NCBI RefSeq assembly: GCF_018847975.1
Contig: NZ_CP072597.1
Coordinates: 1 to 64,000, forward strand
DNA from: Lysobacter sp. K5869
Lineage (GTDB): Bacteria > Pseudomonadota > Gammaproteobacteria > Xanthomonadales > Xanthomonadaceae
Length of the DNA stretch: 64,000 nucleotides
Reading direction: 5' to 3'
A model generated the notes under the pieces. The model did no database searches. It saw nothing but the letters and a program-made list of their open reading frames with translations, and was not told where the DNA came from. Every line of letters begins with the position of its first letter. The stretch's first letter is position 1. The position numbers and the translations under genes are program-made. This document shows positions 28,642 through 42,224 of the stretch, piece by piece.

Positions 28642-30389
28642 TGAACGGTGCCCGCTGGCTGGCGCAAGCGCTGGCCGCAGAAGGCGTGGACACGCTGTTC
28701 GGTTATCCGGGCGGCACGATCATGCCTTTCTACGACGCCCTGCACGGCTCGGACCTGAAGCACATTCTGGTCCGCCACGAGCAAGGCGCGGCTTTCGCGG
28801 CGAACGGCTACGCCCGTGCCAGCGGGCGAGTCGGCGTTTGCGTAGCCACGTCCGGCCCCGGCGCCTCCAATCTGGTCACCGGCATCGCCGACGCGATGCT
28901 GGACTCGGTGCCGATGGTCTGCATCACCGGGCAAGTGGCGACCTCGCTGATGGGCACCGACGCGTTCCAGGAACTGGACGTGTTCGGCATGACCTTGCCG
29001 ATCGTCAAGCACAGCTTCCTGGCGCGCAGCGTCGACGACCTGCCGCGCATGGTCGGCGAAGCGTTCCGGCTGGCGCGTTCGGGCCGTCCGGGGCCGGTGT
29101 TGATCGATCTGCCCAAGGACGTGCAGAACGCCGACGCTTCGCATCTGGCCGCGCACGCGCCGCTGCCGGTGGAAGCGGCGCCGGCCGCGCCGGACGCGTC
29201 GTACCACGAAGCCGCCGCGCTGATCGCGCATGCGCGCAAGCCGCTGGTCTACGGCGGCGGCGGCATCTCGCTGGGCGATGCGGTGGAGTCGTTCCGCGCC
29301 TTCGTCGAAGGCAGCCAGATCCCGGCGGTGCTGACGCTGAAGGGCTTGGGCGCGTTGCCGGCCGATCATGCGCTGAACCTGGGCATGCTCGGCATGCACG
29401 GCAACCGCGCGGCCAACGTGTCGGTGCAGGAATGCGATCTGCTGATCGTGGTCGGCGCGCGTTTCGACGACCGCGCCACCGGCAAGCTGGCCGAGTTCGC
29501 GCCGCACGCGCGCGTGGTCCACATGGACCTGGACGCCTGCGAGATCGGCAAGCTGCGCCACGCCGACGCCGGCGTGCGCGGCTGCCTGCGCCGCTCGCTG
29601 GACGCGCTGACCCCGGCGATCACCGCGCAACTGCAGGGCCGCAACGGCGGCGCCCGCCGCGCGTGGCGCGACACCTGCCTGCAGCGCAAGCGCGAGTGCG
29701 CGCCGCGTTACGACGCGCCCGGCGAGACGGTGTACGCGCCGGCGCTGCTGAAGCAACTGTCCGAGCGCGCGCCGCAAGCGGTCGTCGCCTGCGACGTCGG
29801 CCAGCATCAGATGTGGGTCGCGCAGCATTGGCGCTTCGACGATCCGCGCAAGCATCTGACCAGCGGCGGTCTGGGCGCGATGGGCTTCGGCGTGCCGGCG
29901 GCGCTCGGCGCGCAGTTGGAGAACCCGCAGGCGACCGTCATCTGCGTCAGCGGCGACGGTTCGTTCCTGATGAACGTGCAGGAGCTGGCGACCATCGCGC
30001 GTTATCGCCTGCCGGTGAAGATCGTGCTGCTCGACAACCAGGCGCTGGGCATGGTCCGGCAGTGGCAGGAACTGTTCTTCGAGCGCCGCTATTCGGAGAT
30101 CGACCTGTCCGACAACCCGGACTTCTGCGCCATCGCCGCCGCGTTCGGGATCAAGGCGATGTACGTCGACCGCGCCGATTCGGTCGACGAAGCGCTGACC
30201 TACATGCTCGACACCCCCGGCCCCGTGCTGCTGCACGTGGCCATCGACCAGGCCGCCAACGTCTGGCCGCTGGTTCCGCCGAACCACAACAACGCGCAGA
30301 TGCTCGATCCGGAAGCCACCGACGCCGACGCGATCGCCAGCCTGACGCCCGCCGCCCCACAGGAGAGCGCCCATGCGATACCAGCTTGA
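28641..30389 (+). CDS. ilvG: Acetolactate synthase II, large subunit
   Basis: 582 aa. Thiamine-diphosphate enzyme making acetolactate and acetohydroxybutyrate. N-terminal FGYPGGTIMPFYDAL; catalytic Glu47 in RHEQGAAFAANGYARASG; FAD region NLGMLGMHGNRAAN; TPP/Mg motif GDGSFLMNVQELATIARYRL with LLDNQALGMVRQWQELFF. The ORF is intact, unlike the frameshifted ilvG of E. coli K-12. Overlaps ilvM by 17 bases. Confidence 0.96.
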   Translation: MNGARWLAQALAAEGVDTLFGYPGGTIMPFYDALHGSDLKHILVRHEQGAAFAANGYARASGRVGVCVATSGPGASNLVTGIADAMLDSVPMVCITGQVATSLMGTDAFQELDVFGMTLPIVKHSFLARSVDDLPRMVGEAFRLARSGRPGPVLIDLPKDVQNADASHLAAHAPLPVEAAPAAPDASYHEAAALIAHARKPLVYGGGGISLGDAVESFRAFVEGSQIPAVLTLKGLGALPADHALNLGMLGMHGNRAANVSVQECDLLIVVGARFDDRATGKLAEFAPHARVVHMDLDACEIGKLRHADAGVRGCLRRSLDALTPAITAQLQGRNGGARRAWRDTCLQRKRECAPRYDAPGETVYAPALLKQLSERAPQAVVACDVGQHQMWVAQHWRFDDPRKHLTSGGLGAMGFGVPAALGAQLENPQATVICVSGDGSFLMNVQELATIARYRLPVKIVLLDNQALGMVRQWQELFFERRYSEIDLSDNPDFCAIAAAFGIKAMYVDRADSVDEALTYMLDTPGPVLLHVAIDQAANVWPLVPPNHNNAQMLDPEATDADAIASLTPAAPQESAHAIPA

Positions 30390-30609
30390 TCTGACCCTGC
30401 GCCAGGCCGAAGGCGCCCTGGCCCGGGTATTGGGCGCCGCCGAGCGCCGCGGCTTCCGTCCCCTGTCGGTGGACGGCGAAGCGCAACCGGACGGCGATCG
30501 TTGGCACCTGCGCATGACCGTGGAAGGCGACCGCGCCGACACCGCGCTGCAGAGCCAGCTCGCCAAGCTTTACGACTGTCTTGCCGTCGAGGTTTCCCCA
30601 TGCACCTGA
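30373..30609 (+). CDS. ilvM: Acetolactate synthase II, small (regulatory) subunit
   Basis: 78 aa ACT-domain protein (YQLDLTLRQAEGALARVL, RPLSVDGEAQ, WHLRMTVEGDRAD), the size of E. coli IlvM (about 87). Partner of the overlapping ilvG product. Overlaps ilvG by 17 and ilvE by 10 bases. Confidence 0.9.
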   Translation: MRYQLDLTLRQAEGALARVLGAAERRGFRPLSVDGEAQPDGDRWHLRMTVEGDRADTALQSQLAKLYDCLAVEVSPCT

Positions 30610-31580
30610 CCACCGAACTTCTCGAACGTCCCGAACAAACCCAGGCGCCGGCGCACGCCGCCGCGACCGTGCGCGAGCGCGCGCAGGCGCCGAGCCGCAG
30701 CATCGACGTGCCCGCCGCGCAGCCGCAGATCTGGTTCGACGGCCGGTTCATCGGCAGCGACGCGCCCGAAGCGCCGCTGACCACCCACGCCATGCACTAC
30801 GGCACCGCGGTGTTCGAGGGCATCCGCAGCTACGCCACCGCCGACGGCGGCGCGGCGGTGTTCCGCCTGCCCGAACACATGGAGCGCATGCGCAAGGGCG
30901 CGGACATGTTCGGCATCGATTTCGACGTCGAGCGCGCCAGCCGCGCGGTGCTGGACACGCTGCGCGCCAACGGCCACCGCGACGCCTACATCCGTCCGCT
31001 GACCTGGATGGGCACCGGCAGCATCGGCCTGGACGTGGATCCGCTGACCCAGCACCTGATGGTCGCCACCATCGCCAAGGTCGTGCACCTGGGCGGCGCG
31101 CGCACACGCCTGACCGTGTCGCCGTGGAAGCGTAACCCGGCCACCTCGCTGCCGCCGCTGAAGCTGTCGGGCGCGTACGTCAACTCGATCCTGGCCAAGC
31201 GCGAAGCCAAGCAGCGCGGCTTCGACGAAGCGCTGTTCACCGACGACAAGGGCTATGTGGTCGAGTGCACCGGCGCCAACGTGTTCATGGTCAAGAACGG
31301 CGAGGTGACCTCGGTCGATCACCGCGACGCGCTGCCGGGCATCACCCGCGACACCATGATCGCGCTGTCGGGCGCCGCTTCGCGCGAGGTCACCTTGCAC
31401 GAACTGCTGGACGCGGACGAAGTCTTCGTCTGCGGCACCGCGGCCGAGGCCTGCGCGATCAGCGCACTGGACCGCCGCGAGTTCGGCGACAACCCGGTCA
31501 CGCGCGAACTGTCGGCGCTGTACGCCAAGGTCGTGCGCGGGCAAGACGACCGCTACACGCACTGGCTGACGGCGGTTTGA
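30600..31580 (+). CDS. ilvE: Branched-chain amino acid aminotransferase
   Basis: 326 aa class IV PLP aminotransferase: final transamination in Ile, Leu and Val synthesis. [13 protein letters not shown] at about 66-78, PLP lysine K188 in [25 protein letters not shown] and [10 protein letters not shown] later. A 40-residue N-terminal extension precedes the core ([20 protein letters not shown]). Start overlaps ilvM. Confidence 0.94.
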   Translation: MHLTTELLERPEQTQAPAHAAATVRERAQAPSRSIDVPAAQPQIWFDGRFIGSDAPEAPLTTHAMHYGTAVFEGIRSYATADGGAAVFRLPEHMERMRKGADMFGIDFDVERASRAVLDTLRANGHRDAYIRPLTWMGTGSIGLDVDPLTQHLMVATIAKVVHLGGARTRLTVSPWKRNPATSLPPLKLSGAYVNSILAKREAKQRGFDEALFTDDKGYVVECTGANVFMVKNGEVTSVDHRDALPGITRDTMIALSGAASREVTLHELLDADEVFVCGTAAEACAISALDRREFGDNPVTRELSALYAKVVRGQDDRYTHWLTAV

Positions 31581-31582
31581 GC

Positions 31583-32700
31583 ATGGACGGCGACGTAGTA
31601 CGCACCCCAATCGACGTCGGCGCCGCCGATCTGCTGGCGGCGCAGGCGCGGCTGCGCCGCTACCTCGCCGTCACCCCGCTGCACCACGCCGAACGCTTCG
31701 GCTGCTGGTTGAAGCTGGAAAACCTGCAGCGCACCGGTTCCTACAAGGTACGCGGCGCGCTCAACGCGCTGCTGGCCGCGCGCGAACGCGGCGATCACCG
31801 TCCGGTGATCGCCGCCTCGGCCGGCAACCACGCCCAGGGTCTGGCCTGGGCCGCGTATCGCCTCGGCGTCAACGCGATCACGGTGATGCCGCGCTGCGCG
31901 CCGCAGACCAAGATCGCCGGCGTCGCCCACTGGGGCGCGACCGTGCGCCTGCACGGCGAGACCTACGACGAAGCCAAGGCCTTCGCGATCGAACTGGCCG
32001 AGCAGCACGACTACCGTTTGCTGTCGGCGTTCGACGATCCCGACGTGATCGCCGGCCAAGGCACGGTCGGCCTGGAACTGGCCGCGTTCGCGCCCGACGT
32101 GGTGCTGGTGCCGATCGGCGGCGGCGGCCTCGCATCCGGCGTCGCGCTGGCGCTGAAATCGCAGGGCGTGCGCATCATCGGCGCGCAGGTCGAAGGCGTG
32201 GACTCGATGGCGCGCGCGCTGCGCGGCGACCGCAGCCTGATCGAACCGGCCGCGACCTTGGCCGACGGCGTGCGGGTCAAGGATCCCGGCCGCCTGACCC
32301 AACGTCTGCTGTCGCAACTGCTGGACGACGTGGTGATCGTGCGCGAAGCCGAGCTACGCGAAACCCTGGTCCGGCTCGCGCTGGAAGAACACATCATCGC
32401 CGAAGGCGCCGGCGCGCTGGCGCTGGCGGCCGGCCGCCGCATCGCCGCCAAGCGCAAGTGCGCGGTGGTCTCCGGCGGCAATCTCGATGCCGGCGTGCTG
32501 GCACAGTTGTTGTCGGATGTGCGACCGCGCGCACCGCGGCGCCCGCGCCGTCGCAATCGCGACACCTCGCTGTCGCGCGCCGGCGCCACCATCGAGGTGG
32601 ACATTTACAAGCTCGCCAATCTGCCGCCGCCGCGCGCGGCGCTCGCCCCCGCTCAACCTTCTCCCTCCCCGCATCGCACCGTTACAGAGGACGTCACCCC

Positions 32701-32704
<4 letters not shown>
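31583..32704 (+). CDS. ilvA: Threonine dehydratase without regulatory ACT domain
   Basis: 373 aa. PLP fold II enzyme: PLP lysine K55 in [32 protein letters not shown], and phosphate loop [21 protein letters not shown] near the end of the catalytic core. Deaminates threonine to 2-oxobutanoate, committing it to isoleucine. Biosynthetic E. coli IlvA is about 514 aa with C-terminal ACT domains; here the core is followed only by a basic, then Pro/Ala-rich tail of about 55 residues. Symbol by operon context; the fold alone is also compatible with tdcB-type. Starts two bases after ilvE; stop overlaps leuA (ATGA). Confidence 0.88.
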
Positions 32705-34317
<1,613 letters not shown>

Positions 34318-34327
34318 AGAACGCAGC

Positions 34328-34351
34328 CCTTCTCCCGCTCGCGGGAGAAGG
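34328..34351 (+). other. Intra-operon hairpin between leuA and leuC
   Basis: Eleven-bp stem CCTTCTCCCGC / GCGGGAGAAGG with a two-base gap, in the only long (78-bp) gap of the leu half. No U tract follows. A related CCCCTCTTCCGC/GCGGGAGAGGGG hairpin lies just after leuB (37546-37571), so this is a recurring intergenic palindrome that may act as an RNA stabiliser. Confidence 0.6.
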
Positions 34352-34395
34352 CGAACCAAACACTTTCAAAGCCGAACGCCATAGTCGCCTCCATC

Positions 34396-35826
34396 ATGAC
34401 TTCAGCCATCCAAGCCACCACGCTGTTCGACAAACTGTGGAACGCCCATCTGGTCGCGCCCGAATCCGAGGCCGCGCCGGCGGTGCTCTACATCGACCTG
34501 CACCTGATCCACGAAGTCACCTCGCCGCAGGCCTTCGCCGAACTCGACGCGCGCGGCCTCGCGCCGCGCCGCGCGGATCTGACCAAGGGCACGCTCGACC
34601 ACTCAACCCCGACCCTGCCCGCCGGCGCCGACGGCCGCCTGCCTTACTACACCGCCGAAGCCGAGCATCAGGTCGAGACCCTGCGCCGCAATTGCGCGCG
34701 CCACGGCATCGAGCTGTTCGATTACGACAGCGATCACCGCGGCATCGTCCACGTGATTGGCCCCGAACTCGGCCTGACCCAGCCCGGCCAGACCATCGTC
34801 TGCGGCGACAGCCACACCGCCACCCACGGCGCGTTCGGCGCGCTGGCCTTCGGCATCGGCACCAGCGAAGTCGGCCACGTGCTGGCCACGCAGTGCCTGC
34901 TGCAGCGCAAGCCCAAGACCTTGGCGATCAACGTCGAAGGCGAGTTGGCGCCCGGCGTCGGCGCCAAGGACCTGATCCTGCACATCATCGGCGAGATCGG
35001 CGTCAACGGCGGCACCGGCCACGTCATCGAATACCGCGGCTCGACCATCCGCACGCTGTCGATGGACGAACGCATGACCGTCTGCAATATGTCGATCGAA
35101 GCCGGCGCCCGCGCGGGCTTGATCGCGCCGGACCAGACCACCTTCGACTACCTCGCGCAGACCCCGCGCGCGCCGCGCGGCGGCGACTGGGAGCGCGCGG
35201 TCGCGCGCTGGAGCCAATTCAAGAGCGACGATGGCGCCGCGTTCGACCGCGAAGTGCAGATCGACGCGACGACAATCAAGCCGACCCTGACCTGGGGCAC
35301 GCACCCGGGCCAGGTCGCGGCGATCGACGCGCGCTTGCCGCAGGCGCGCGACGCCGACGAAGCCAAGGCGCTGGCCTACATGGGCTTCGACGGCGGCGCG
35401 ACGATGGCCGGGCGGCCGGTGGACGTGGTGTTCGTCGGCAGCTGCACCAACTCGCGCCTGTCCGATCTGCGCCAAGCCGCCGACGTGCTGCGCGGCCGTC
35501 GCGTGCATCCGCGCGTGCGCATGCTGGTCGTGCCGGGTTCCGAACAGGTCAAGCGCGCCGCCGAAGCCGAAGGCATCGACGCGGTGGTGCGCGCGGCCGG
35601 CGCCGAATGGCGCGAGCCGGGCTGCTCGATGTGCATCGCCATGAACGGCGATCTGGTCGGCGCCGGACAACTCGCTGTGTCCACCAGCAACCGCAATTTC
35701 GAGGGCCGTCAGGGCAAGGGCGCGCGCACCTTGCTGGCCTCGCCGCTGACCGCCGCGGCCTGCGCCGTGGCCGGGCACGTGGTCGATCCGCGCGAGTATC
35801 TGAGCGACGTCAAGGAGGTCGCGTAA
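34396..35826 (+). CDS. leuC: 3-isopropylmalate dehydratase large subunit
   Basis: 476 aa aconitase-family subunit. 4Fe-4S cysteines C350 (GSCTNSRL), C410 and C413 ([11 protein letters not shown]); [20 protein letters not shown] and [12 protein letters not shown] are family motifs. Isomerises 2- to 3-isopropylmalate with LeuD. Stop overlaps leuD start (TAATG). Confidence 0.97.
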   Translation: MTSAIQATTLFDKLWNAHLVAPESEAAPAVLYIDLHLIHEVTSPQAFAELDARGLAPRRADLTKGTLDHSTPTLPAGADGRLPYYTAEAEHQVETLRRNCARHGIELFDYDSDHRGIVHVIGPELGLTQPGQTIVCGDSHTATHGAFGALAFGIGTSEVGHVLATQCLLQRKPKTLAINVEGELAPGVGAKDLILHIIGEIGVNGGTGHVIEYRGSTIRTLSMDERMTVCNMSIEAGARAGLIAPDQTTFDYLAQTPRAPRGGDWERAVARWSQFKSDDGAAFDREVQIDATTIKPTLTWGTHPGQVAAIDARLPQARDADEAKALAYMGFDGGATMAGRPVDVVFVGSCTNSRLSDLRQAADVLRGRRVHPRVRMLVVPGSEQVKRAAEAEGIDAVVRAAGAEWREPGCSMCIAMNGDLVGAGQLAVSTSNRNFEGRQGKGARTLLASPLTAAACAVAGHVVDPREYLSDVKEVA

Positions 35827-36455
35827 TGTCCGCTTCCGTGTCCCCGGGCGTCTCCGAAGTCGTCTCGCGCACCGTCGTGCTGCGCGAACGCAACATCGAC
35901 ACCGATCAAATCATCCCCGCGCGTTTCCTCACCACCACCGAGCGCAAGGGCCTGGGCAAGTTCGCCTTTAACGACTGGCGCTATCTCGCCGACGGCTCGC
36001 CCAACCCCGAGTTCGAGCTCAACAAGCCTGCCAACGCCGGCGCCGCGATCCTGGTCGCCGGGCGCAACTTCGGTTGCGGCTCCTCGCGCGAACACGCGCC
36101 GTGGGCGCTGACCGACCTGGGTCTGCGCGCGGTGATCAGCAGCGAGATCGCCGACATCTTCCGCAGCAACTCGCTCAAGAACGGCCTGCTGCCGATCGTG
36201 GTCGAGCAGGCGCTGCTGGACGAATTGCTGGAACGGCCCGGCATCGAACTGCGCATCGACGTGCGCGAACGCCGCCTGCACCTGCCCGACGGGCGCAGCG
36301 CGCAGTTCCCGCTCGACGCCTTCGCCCAAACCTGCCTGATCGAAGGCGTCGACCAGCTCGGCTATCTGCTGCGCCAGCTCGACGCCATCCAGACATTCGA
36401 ACAACGCCGCGCCGCGGCCCAACCATCCGTACAGGAGCAAGTCCATGCGCGCTGA
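35826..36455 (+). CDS. leuD: 3-isopropylmalate dehydratase small subunit
   Basis: 209 aa, the usual size. [12 protein letters not shown] near the N-terminus and [17 protein letters not shown] at about 78-94 are the signature of the swivelling domain. Forms the heterodimer with LeuC. Overlaps leuC by one base and leuB by 11 bases. Confidence 0.97.
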   Translation: MSASVSPGVSEVVSRTVVLRERNIDTDQIIPARFLTTTERKGLGKFAFNDWRYLADGSPNPEFELNKPANAGAAILVAGRNFGCGSSREHAPWALTDLGLRAVISSEIADIFRSNSLKNGLLPIVVEQALLDELLERPGIELRIDVRERRLHLPDGRSAQFPLDAFAQTCLIEGVDQLGYLLRQLDAIQTFEQRRAAAQPSVQEQVHAR

Positions 36456-37533
36456 CATCGTCGTTCTCGAAGGCGACGGCATCGGTCCGGAAGTCACCGC
36501 CGCCGCGGTCGAAGTGCTGCGGGCGGTCGCCGTCCGTTACAACCATCAGTTCGACCTGCAGCACCATCTGATCGGCGGCGCCGCCATCGACGCCACCGGC
36601 GAGCCGCTGCCGGCGACCACGCTGCAGGCCTGCCAGCGCAGCGACGCGGTGCTGCTCGGCGCGGTCGGCGGCCCGAAGTGGTCCGACCCGAAAGCCAAGG
36701 TGCGCCCGGAACAAGGCTTGCTGGCGCTGCGCAAGGGCCTGGGCCTGTACGCCAACCTGCGCCCGGTGCAGCCGCACGCGGCCACGCTAGGCGCTTCGCC
36801 GATCAAGCCGCATCTGCTGGCCGGGGTCGATCTGATCGTGGTGCGCGAACTCACCGGCGGCATCTATTTCGGCCAGAAGCAGCGCGGCGCGGCCAGCGCC
36901 AGCGACCTGTGCGAGTACAGCGTCGCCGAGATCGAGCGCGTGGTGCGCCGCGCCTGCGAACTCGCGCGCGGCCGCCGCAGCCACGTGGTCAGCGTGGACA
37001 AGGCCAACGTGCTGGAAACCTCGCGCCTGTGGCGCGAAGTCGCGACCCGGGTCGCGCGCGAGGAATTCCCCGACGTGACCTTGGAGCATCAGCTGGTCGA
37101 TTCGATGGCCATGCATCTGATCGCCAAGCCGCGCGCGTTCGATGTGATCGTCACCGAGAACATGTTCGGCGACATCCTCACCGACGAGGCTTCGATGTTG
37201 GCCGGTTCGCTCGGCCTGCTGCCGTCGGCGTCGCTGGGCGAAGGCAAGGTCGGCCTGTACGAGCCGATCCACGGCTCGGCGCCCGACATCGCCGGCCGCG
37301 GCATCGCCAATCCTTGCGGCACCATCCTCAGCGCCGCGCTGTTGCTGCGCCATTCGCTGGGCCTGGAGGCCGAAGCGGCCTGCGTCGAGAAAGCCGTGGC
37401 CGCGGTGCTCGACGCCGGCGTGCTGACCGCCGACCTCGCTCCCGCCGGCGAAGCGGCGAGCACCGCCGCCGTCACCGCCGCGGTGCTGGCCCAACTCGAT
37501 CTGCCCTGCCACGTCGCCGAACTGCGCGACTGA
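36445..37533 (+). CDS. leuB: 3-isopropylmalate dehydrogenase
   Basis: 362 aa NAD-dependent enzyme of the isocitrate dehydrogenase family. [17 protein letters not shown] at the N-terminus, [11 protein letters not shown], and the metal/NAD region [20 protein letters not shown] plus [20 protein letters not shown]. Last gene of the superoperon; start lies inside leuD. Confidence 0.97.
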   Translation: MRADIVVLEGDGIGPEVTAAAVEVLRAVAVRYNHQFDLQHHLIGGAAIDATGEPLPATTLQACQRSDAVLLGAVGGPKWSDPKAKVRPEQGLLALRKGLGLYANLRPVQPHAATLGASPIKPHLLAGVDLIVVRELTGGIYFGQKQRGAASASDLCEYSVAEIERVVRRACELARGRRSHVVSVDKANVLETSRLWREVATRVAREEFPDVTLEHQLVDSMAMHLIAKPRAFDVIVTENMFGDILTDEASMLAGSLGLLPSASLGEGKVGLYEPIHGSAPDIAGRGIANPCGTILSAALLLRHSLGLEAEAACVEKAVAAVLDAGVLTADLAPAGEAASTAAVTAAVLAQLDLPCHVAELRD

Positions 37534-37942
37534 TCGCACATAAAGCCCCTCTTCCGCCAGCGGGAGAGGGGTGGGGGCGAGGGCCACACACCGACCAAGC
37601 TCCGACCGCATGCACGAACCGCCCACCGGACAACAAAGCGACCGCCACCGCTCTCTCCAGCGACAGCCGTACCCCCTTCCCGATGCCTCCCCCGCATCGG
37701 GATTTTTTTGTCCGCGGCCACCGCCGCGGGCCATCGCTCGATTCGGCGCACATCGAATGCGTACGGCCGCTTCGCCGCCGAAACCGACACCGATTCCTCA
37801 CCCGCCATTGATGTGAACCCAAGCAACAATCGCCGGACCGCGCTATGCCATCATCCCGGCGCACCCTGCGCCGGCGCCGCGCGGCCCGGCGCGGGACCGC
37901 CCGCCCCAAGCCGCACGACCCACGCTGCATGACCGAAGCCGC
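37534..37942. other. Intergenic region between leuB and glpD
   Basis: 409 bases. Contains the CCCCTCTTCCGC/GCGGGAGAGGGG hairpin at 37546-37571, the operon terminator at 37679-37709 and, beyond it, the glpD promoter region. ATGACCGAAGC occurs twice (37929 and 37943), out of frame with each other. No gene seen. Confidence 0.5.
37679..37709 (+). terminator. Rho-independent terminator of the ilv-leu operon
   Basis: Eight-bp stem CCCGATGC / GCATCGGG (37679-37686 with 37694-37701), seven-base loop, then A and seven T. It is 146 bp past the leuB stop and before glpD. Confidence 0.9.
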
Positions 37943-39454
37943 ATGACCGAAGCAGAAGTACCCACGGCCGACCTGCTCATCGTCGGCGGCGGCATCAACG
38001 GCGCGGCGATCGCGCGCGACGCGGCCGGACGCGGTTTGTCCGTGATCCTGTGCGAGCGCGACGACATCGCCTCGCACACCTCCAGCGCCAGCACCAAGCT
38101 CATCCACGGCGGCCTGCGCTATCTCGAACAGTTCGAGTTCGCCCTGGTCGGCAAGGCTTTGGCCGAGCGCAAGCGCTTGCTGCACATGGCCCCGCACATC
38201 ATCTGGCCGCTGCGCTTCGTGCTGCCGCACCAGCCGCATCTGCGCCCGGCGTGGATGATCCGCATCGGCCTGTTCCTCTACGACCGCCTCGGCGGACGCC
38301 GCAGCCGCGAGCTGCCGGGCTCGCGCTCGGTCAACCTGCGCAAGCACATCGCCGGCCGCGCGCTGCGCGAGGAATTCAGCCGCGGCTTCGTCTATTCCGA
38401 CGCCTGGGTGCAGGACGCGCGGCTGTCGGTGCTCAACGCGATGGACGCGTCCGAACGCGGCGCGGACGTGATGGTGCGCACCGCCTGCCTGTCGGCGAAC
38501 CGCGGCGCGCAGCATTGGGACGCGCAGCTGCGCGGCGCCGACGGCGCGATCCGCCAGGTCCGCGCGCGCGCCCTGGTCAATGCGACGGGGCCGTGGGCGG
38601 CGAGCTTTCTCGACCAAGTCGCGCACGTCGAACACAAGCGCAGCCTGCGCCTGATCAAGGGCAGCCACATCGTCGTGCCGCGCCTGTTCGAGCACGACCA
38701 CGCCTACATTTTCCAACAGCCCGACCGGCGCATCGTGTTCGCGATCCCCTACGAACACGACTACACCCTGGTCGGCACCACCGACGTCGATTACCGCGAC
38801 GACCCGTCGGCGCCGCGCATCTCCGGCGAGGAAATCGACTACCTGTGCGCCGCCGCCTCGCGCTACTTCCAGCGCCCGGTGCTGGCCGAGGACGTGGTGT
38901 GGACCTACAGCGGCGTGCGTCCGTTGCTCGACGACGACAGCGACAAGGCTTCGGAAATCACCCGCGACTACGTGCTCGACCTCAACCGCGAGGGCGCACC
39001 GCTGTTGAGCGTGTTCGGCGGCAAGATCACCACCGCGCGCAAGCTCGCCGAGGAAGCCTGCGACACCTTGGCGCCGTTGCTCGGCAACCGCCGCGCGGCC
39101 TGGACCGGCGCCTCGAAACTGCCCGGCGGCGACCTGCCGAACGCCGATTTCGAGGCGTTTTTCGAGGATTTCAGCCTGCGCCGCCCGTGGCTGCCGGATG
39201 GGCTCGCCTATCGCCTGTGCCGCAATTACGGCAGCCGCGCGCTGCGCGTGGTCGAAAGCTGTTCGCGCCTGGAAGACCTGGGCCAGCGCTTCGGCGCGGA
39301 CTTGTTCCAGACCGAAGTCGATTATCTGATCGACTTCGAATGGGCGCGCACGGCCGAGGACATCCTGTGGCGGCGGTCCAAGCTGGGCCTGCGTTTCGAT
39401 GCGGCCGGGCGGGAAGCGTTGCAACGTTACGTAACGCAACGCACCGCCGCATGA
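37943..39454 (+). CDS. glpD: Aerobic glycerol-3-phosphate dehydrogenase
   Basis: 503 aa FAD enzyme of the inner membrane surface, oxidising glycerol 3-phosphate to dihydroxyacetone phosphate. FAD-binding ADLLIVGGGINGAAIARDAA at about 9-28; SHTSSASTKLIHGGLRYLEQ, IFQQPDRRIVFAIPYEHDYT, VWTYSGVRPLLDD and FGGKITTARKLAEEA are family motifs. Start is the second of two ATGACCGAAGC repeats. Heads the glycerol cluster, with glpF and glpK downstream on the same strand. Confidence 0.96.
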   Translation: MTEAEVPTADLLIVGGGINGAAIARDAAGRGLSVILCERDDIASHTSSASTKLIHGGLRYLEQFEFALVGKALAERKRLLHMAPHIIWPLRFVLPHQPHLRPAWMIRIGLFLYDRLGGRRSRELPGSRSVNLRKHIAGRALREEFSRGFVYSDAWVQDARLSVLNAMDASERGADVMVRTACLSANRGAQHWDAQLRGADGAIRQVRARALVNATGPWAASFLDQVAHVEHKRSLRLIKGSHIVVPRLFEHDHAYIFQQPDRRIVFAIPYEHDYTLVGTTDVDYRDDPSAPRISGEEIDYLCAAASRYFQRPVLAEDVVWTYSGVRPLLDDDSDKASEITRDYVLDLNREGAPLLSVFGGKITTARKLAEEACDTLAPLLGNRRAAWTGASKLPGGDLPNADFEAFFEDFSLRRPWLPDGLAYRLCRNYGSRALRVVESCSRLEDLGQRFGADLFQTEVDYLIDFEWARTAEDILWRRSKLGLRFDAAGREALQRYVTQRTAA

Positions 39455-39478
39455 TCGCCGGAATCTCTCGATCGCGCC

Positions 39479-39565
39479 CTGTAGGAGCGACGCGAGTCGC
39501 GACCGCGACATCACGCTTGCGTCGTAAGCGCGCGGTCGCGGTCGCGGCTCGCGTCGCTCCTACAG
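39479..39565. repeat. Inverted pair of REP-like elements (family A, copy 3)
   Basis: Arms 39479-39509 and 39535-39565 are reverse complements over 31 bp with one mismatch, in the glpD-glpF gap. Confidence 0.85.
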
Positions 39566-39616
39566 TCGGACACCCACCCCGCTGACGTACCCCGCGACAC
39601 CAGGAGATCCACCGCA

Positions 39617-40336
39617 ATGGCCACACCGATGTCGCAATACCTCAGCGAGTTCATCGCCACCGCGATGCTGATCCTGCTCGGCAACGGCGTGGTCGCCGGC
39701 GCCCTGCTCAACAAATCGAAAGCGCAAGGCGCCGGCTGGGGCGTGATCACCGCGGCCTGGGGTTTGGCGGTGCTGATCGGCATCTATATCGCCGGCCCGA
39801 CCAGCGGCGCGGTCATGAATCCCGCGCTGACGGTCGCGCTGGCGTCCATCGGCAAGCTGTCGTGGTCGGTCGTGCCCGGCTTCGTCCTCGCCCAGGTCGC
39901 CGGCGCGTTCCTCGGCGCGACCTTGGTGTGGCTGACGTACTTGGCGCACTGGCGGGTCAGCGACGATCCCGAACTCAAGCGCGCGATCTTCTGTACCTCG
40001 CCCGCGATCCGCGACACCAGGGCCAATGTGCTGACCGAAGTCATCGGCACCTTCGCTCTGACCTTCGGCGCGCTCGCCATCGGCGCCAACACCCTCGCCC
40101 CCGGCATGGGCCCGCTCGGCGTCGGCCTGCTCGTGGTGGTGATCGGCATGTCGCTCGGCGGCCCCACCGGCTACGCGATCAACCCCGCGCGCGACCTCGG
40201 CCCGCGCCTGGCCCACGCCCTGCTGCCGATCGCCGGCAAGGGCGGGTCGGATTGGGGCTATGCGTGGGTACCGGTGGTCGCACCGATCGTTGGCGCGCTG
40301 TTGGGCGCGTTCGCGTTCCAGGCGGTTTATGGCTAG
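39617..40336 (+). CDS. glpF: Glycerol uptake facilitator (MIP/aquaglyceroporin)
   Basis: 239 aa with six membrane helices. Two NPA boxes: GAVMNPALTVAL at about 64-75 and GYAINPARDLGPR at about 190-202, the Asp after the second NPAR being typical of glycerol facilitators. Moves glycerol into the cell for GlpK. Confidence 0.95.
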   Translation: MATPMSQYLSEFIATAMLILLGNGVVAGALLNKSKAQGAGWGVITAAWGLAVLIGIYIAGPTSGAVMNPALTVALASIGKLSWSVVPGFVLAQVAGAFLGATLVWLTYLAHWRVSDDPELKRAIFCTSPAIRDTRANVLTEVIGTFALTFGALAIGANTLAPGMGPLGVGLLVVVIGMSLGGPTGYAINPARDLGPRLAHALLPIAGKGGSDWGYAWVPVVAPIVGALLGAFAFQAVYG

Positions 40337-40430
40337 GAGATAGCGGATAGGAGGTAGGAGATAGCCAAAGCGCGCACCTCCCCCTTCCTCGTCTCTACGC
40401 TCTTCCTATCTTCTATCTTCTATCTTCTAC
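40334..40430. repeat. Imperfect inverted/tandem heptamer repeats in the glpF-glpK spacer
   Basis: The right arm (40406-40430) holds three TATCTTC heptamers; the left arm (40334-40364) is roughly its complement (TAGGAGATAGCGGATAGGAG...). The two could form a long imperfect hairpin between the genes. Slippage-prone repeat; regulatory role unproven. Confidence 0.6.
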
Positions 40431-40437
40431 CCGCTAA

Positions 40438-41964
<1,527 letters not shown>

Positions 41965-42031
41965 CGCCTGCGACGGCTGCTACGCAACTTCCATCGCGTC
42001 ATCCCTACCCTACCTCGTCATCCTCCTACGC

Positions 42032-42143
42032 CGTCATTCCGGCGAAAGCCGGAATCCATTTTGACTTTGCTTTCGCGCTTGCCCGAGCCGCGACCGCATC
42101 TTCGCGAAAATCAAAATGGATTCCGGCTTTCGCCGGAATGACG
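42032..42143. repeat. Inverted pair of REP-like elements (family B, copy 1)
   Basis: Arms 42032-42064 and 42111-42143 (core GTCATTCCGGCGAAAGCCGG followed by AATCCATTTTGA) are near-perfect reverse complements. Between the convergent glpK and RND pump genes. Second copy at 52.2 kb. Confidence 0.88.
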
Positions 42144-42224
42144 GGGTGAGGGGGATGCCGGAATGACGAGGTGAGGGGATGAAGGAACCGAAGGAAACGC
42201 CGCCGCAACGAAGCGGCCGGCCGA

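Noticed and set aside
40334..40430. Insertion-sequence remnant in the glpF-glpK gap
   Set aside because: Only heptamer repeats and a loose inverted repeat; no transposase fragment or target duplication.
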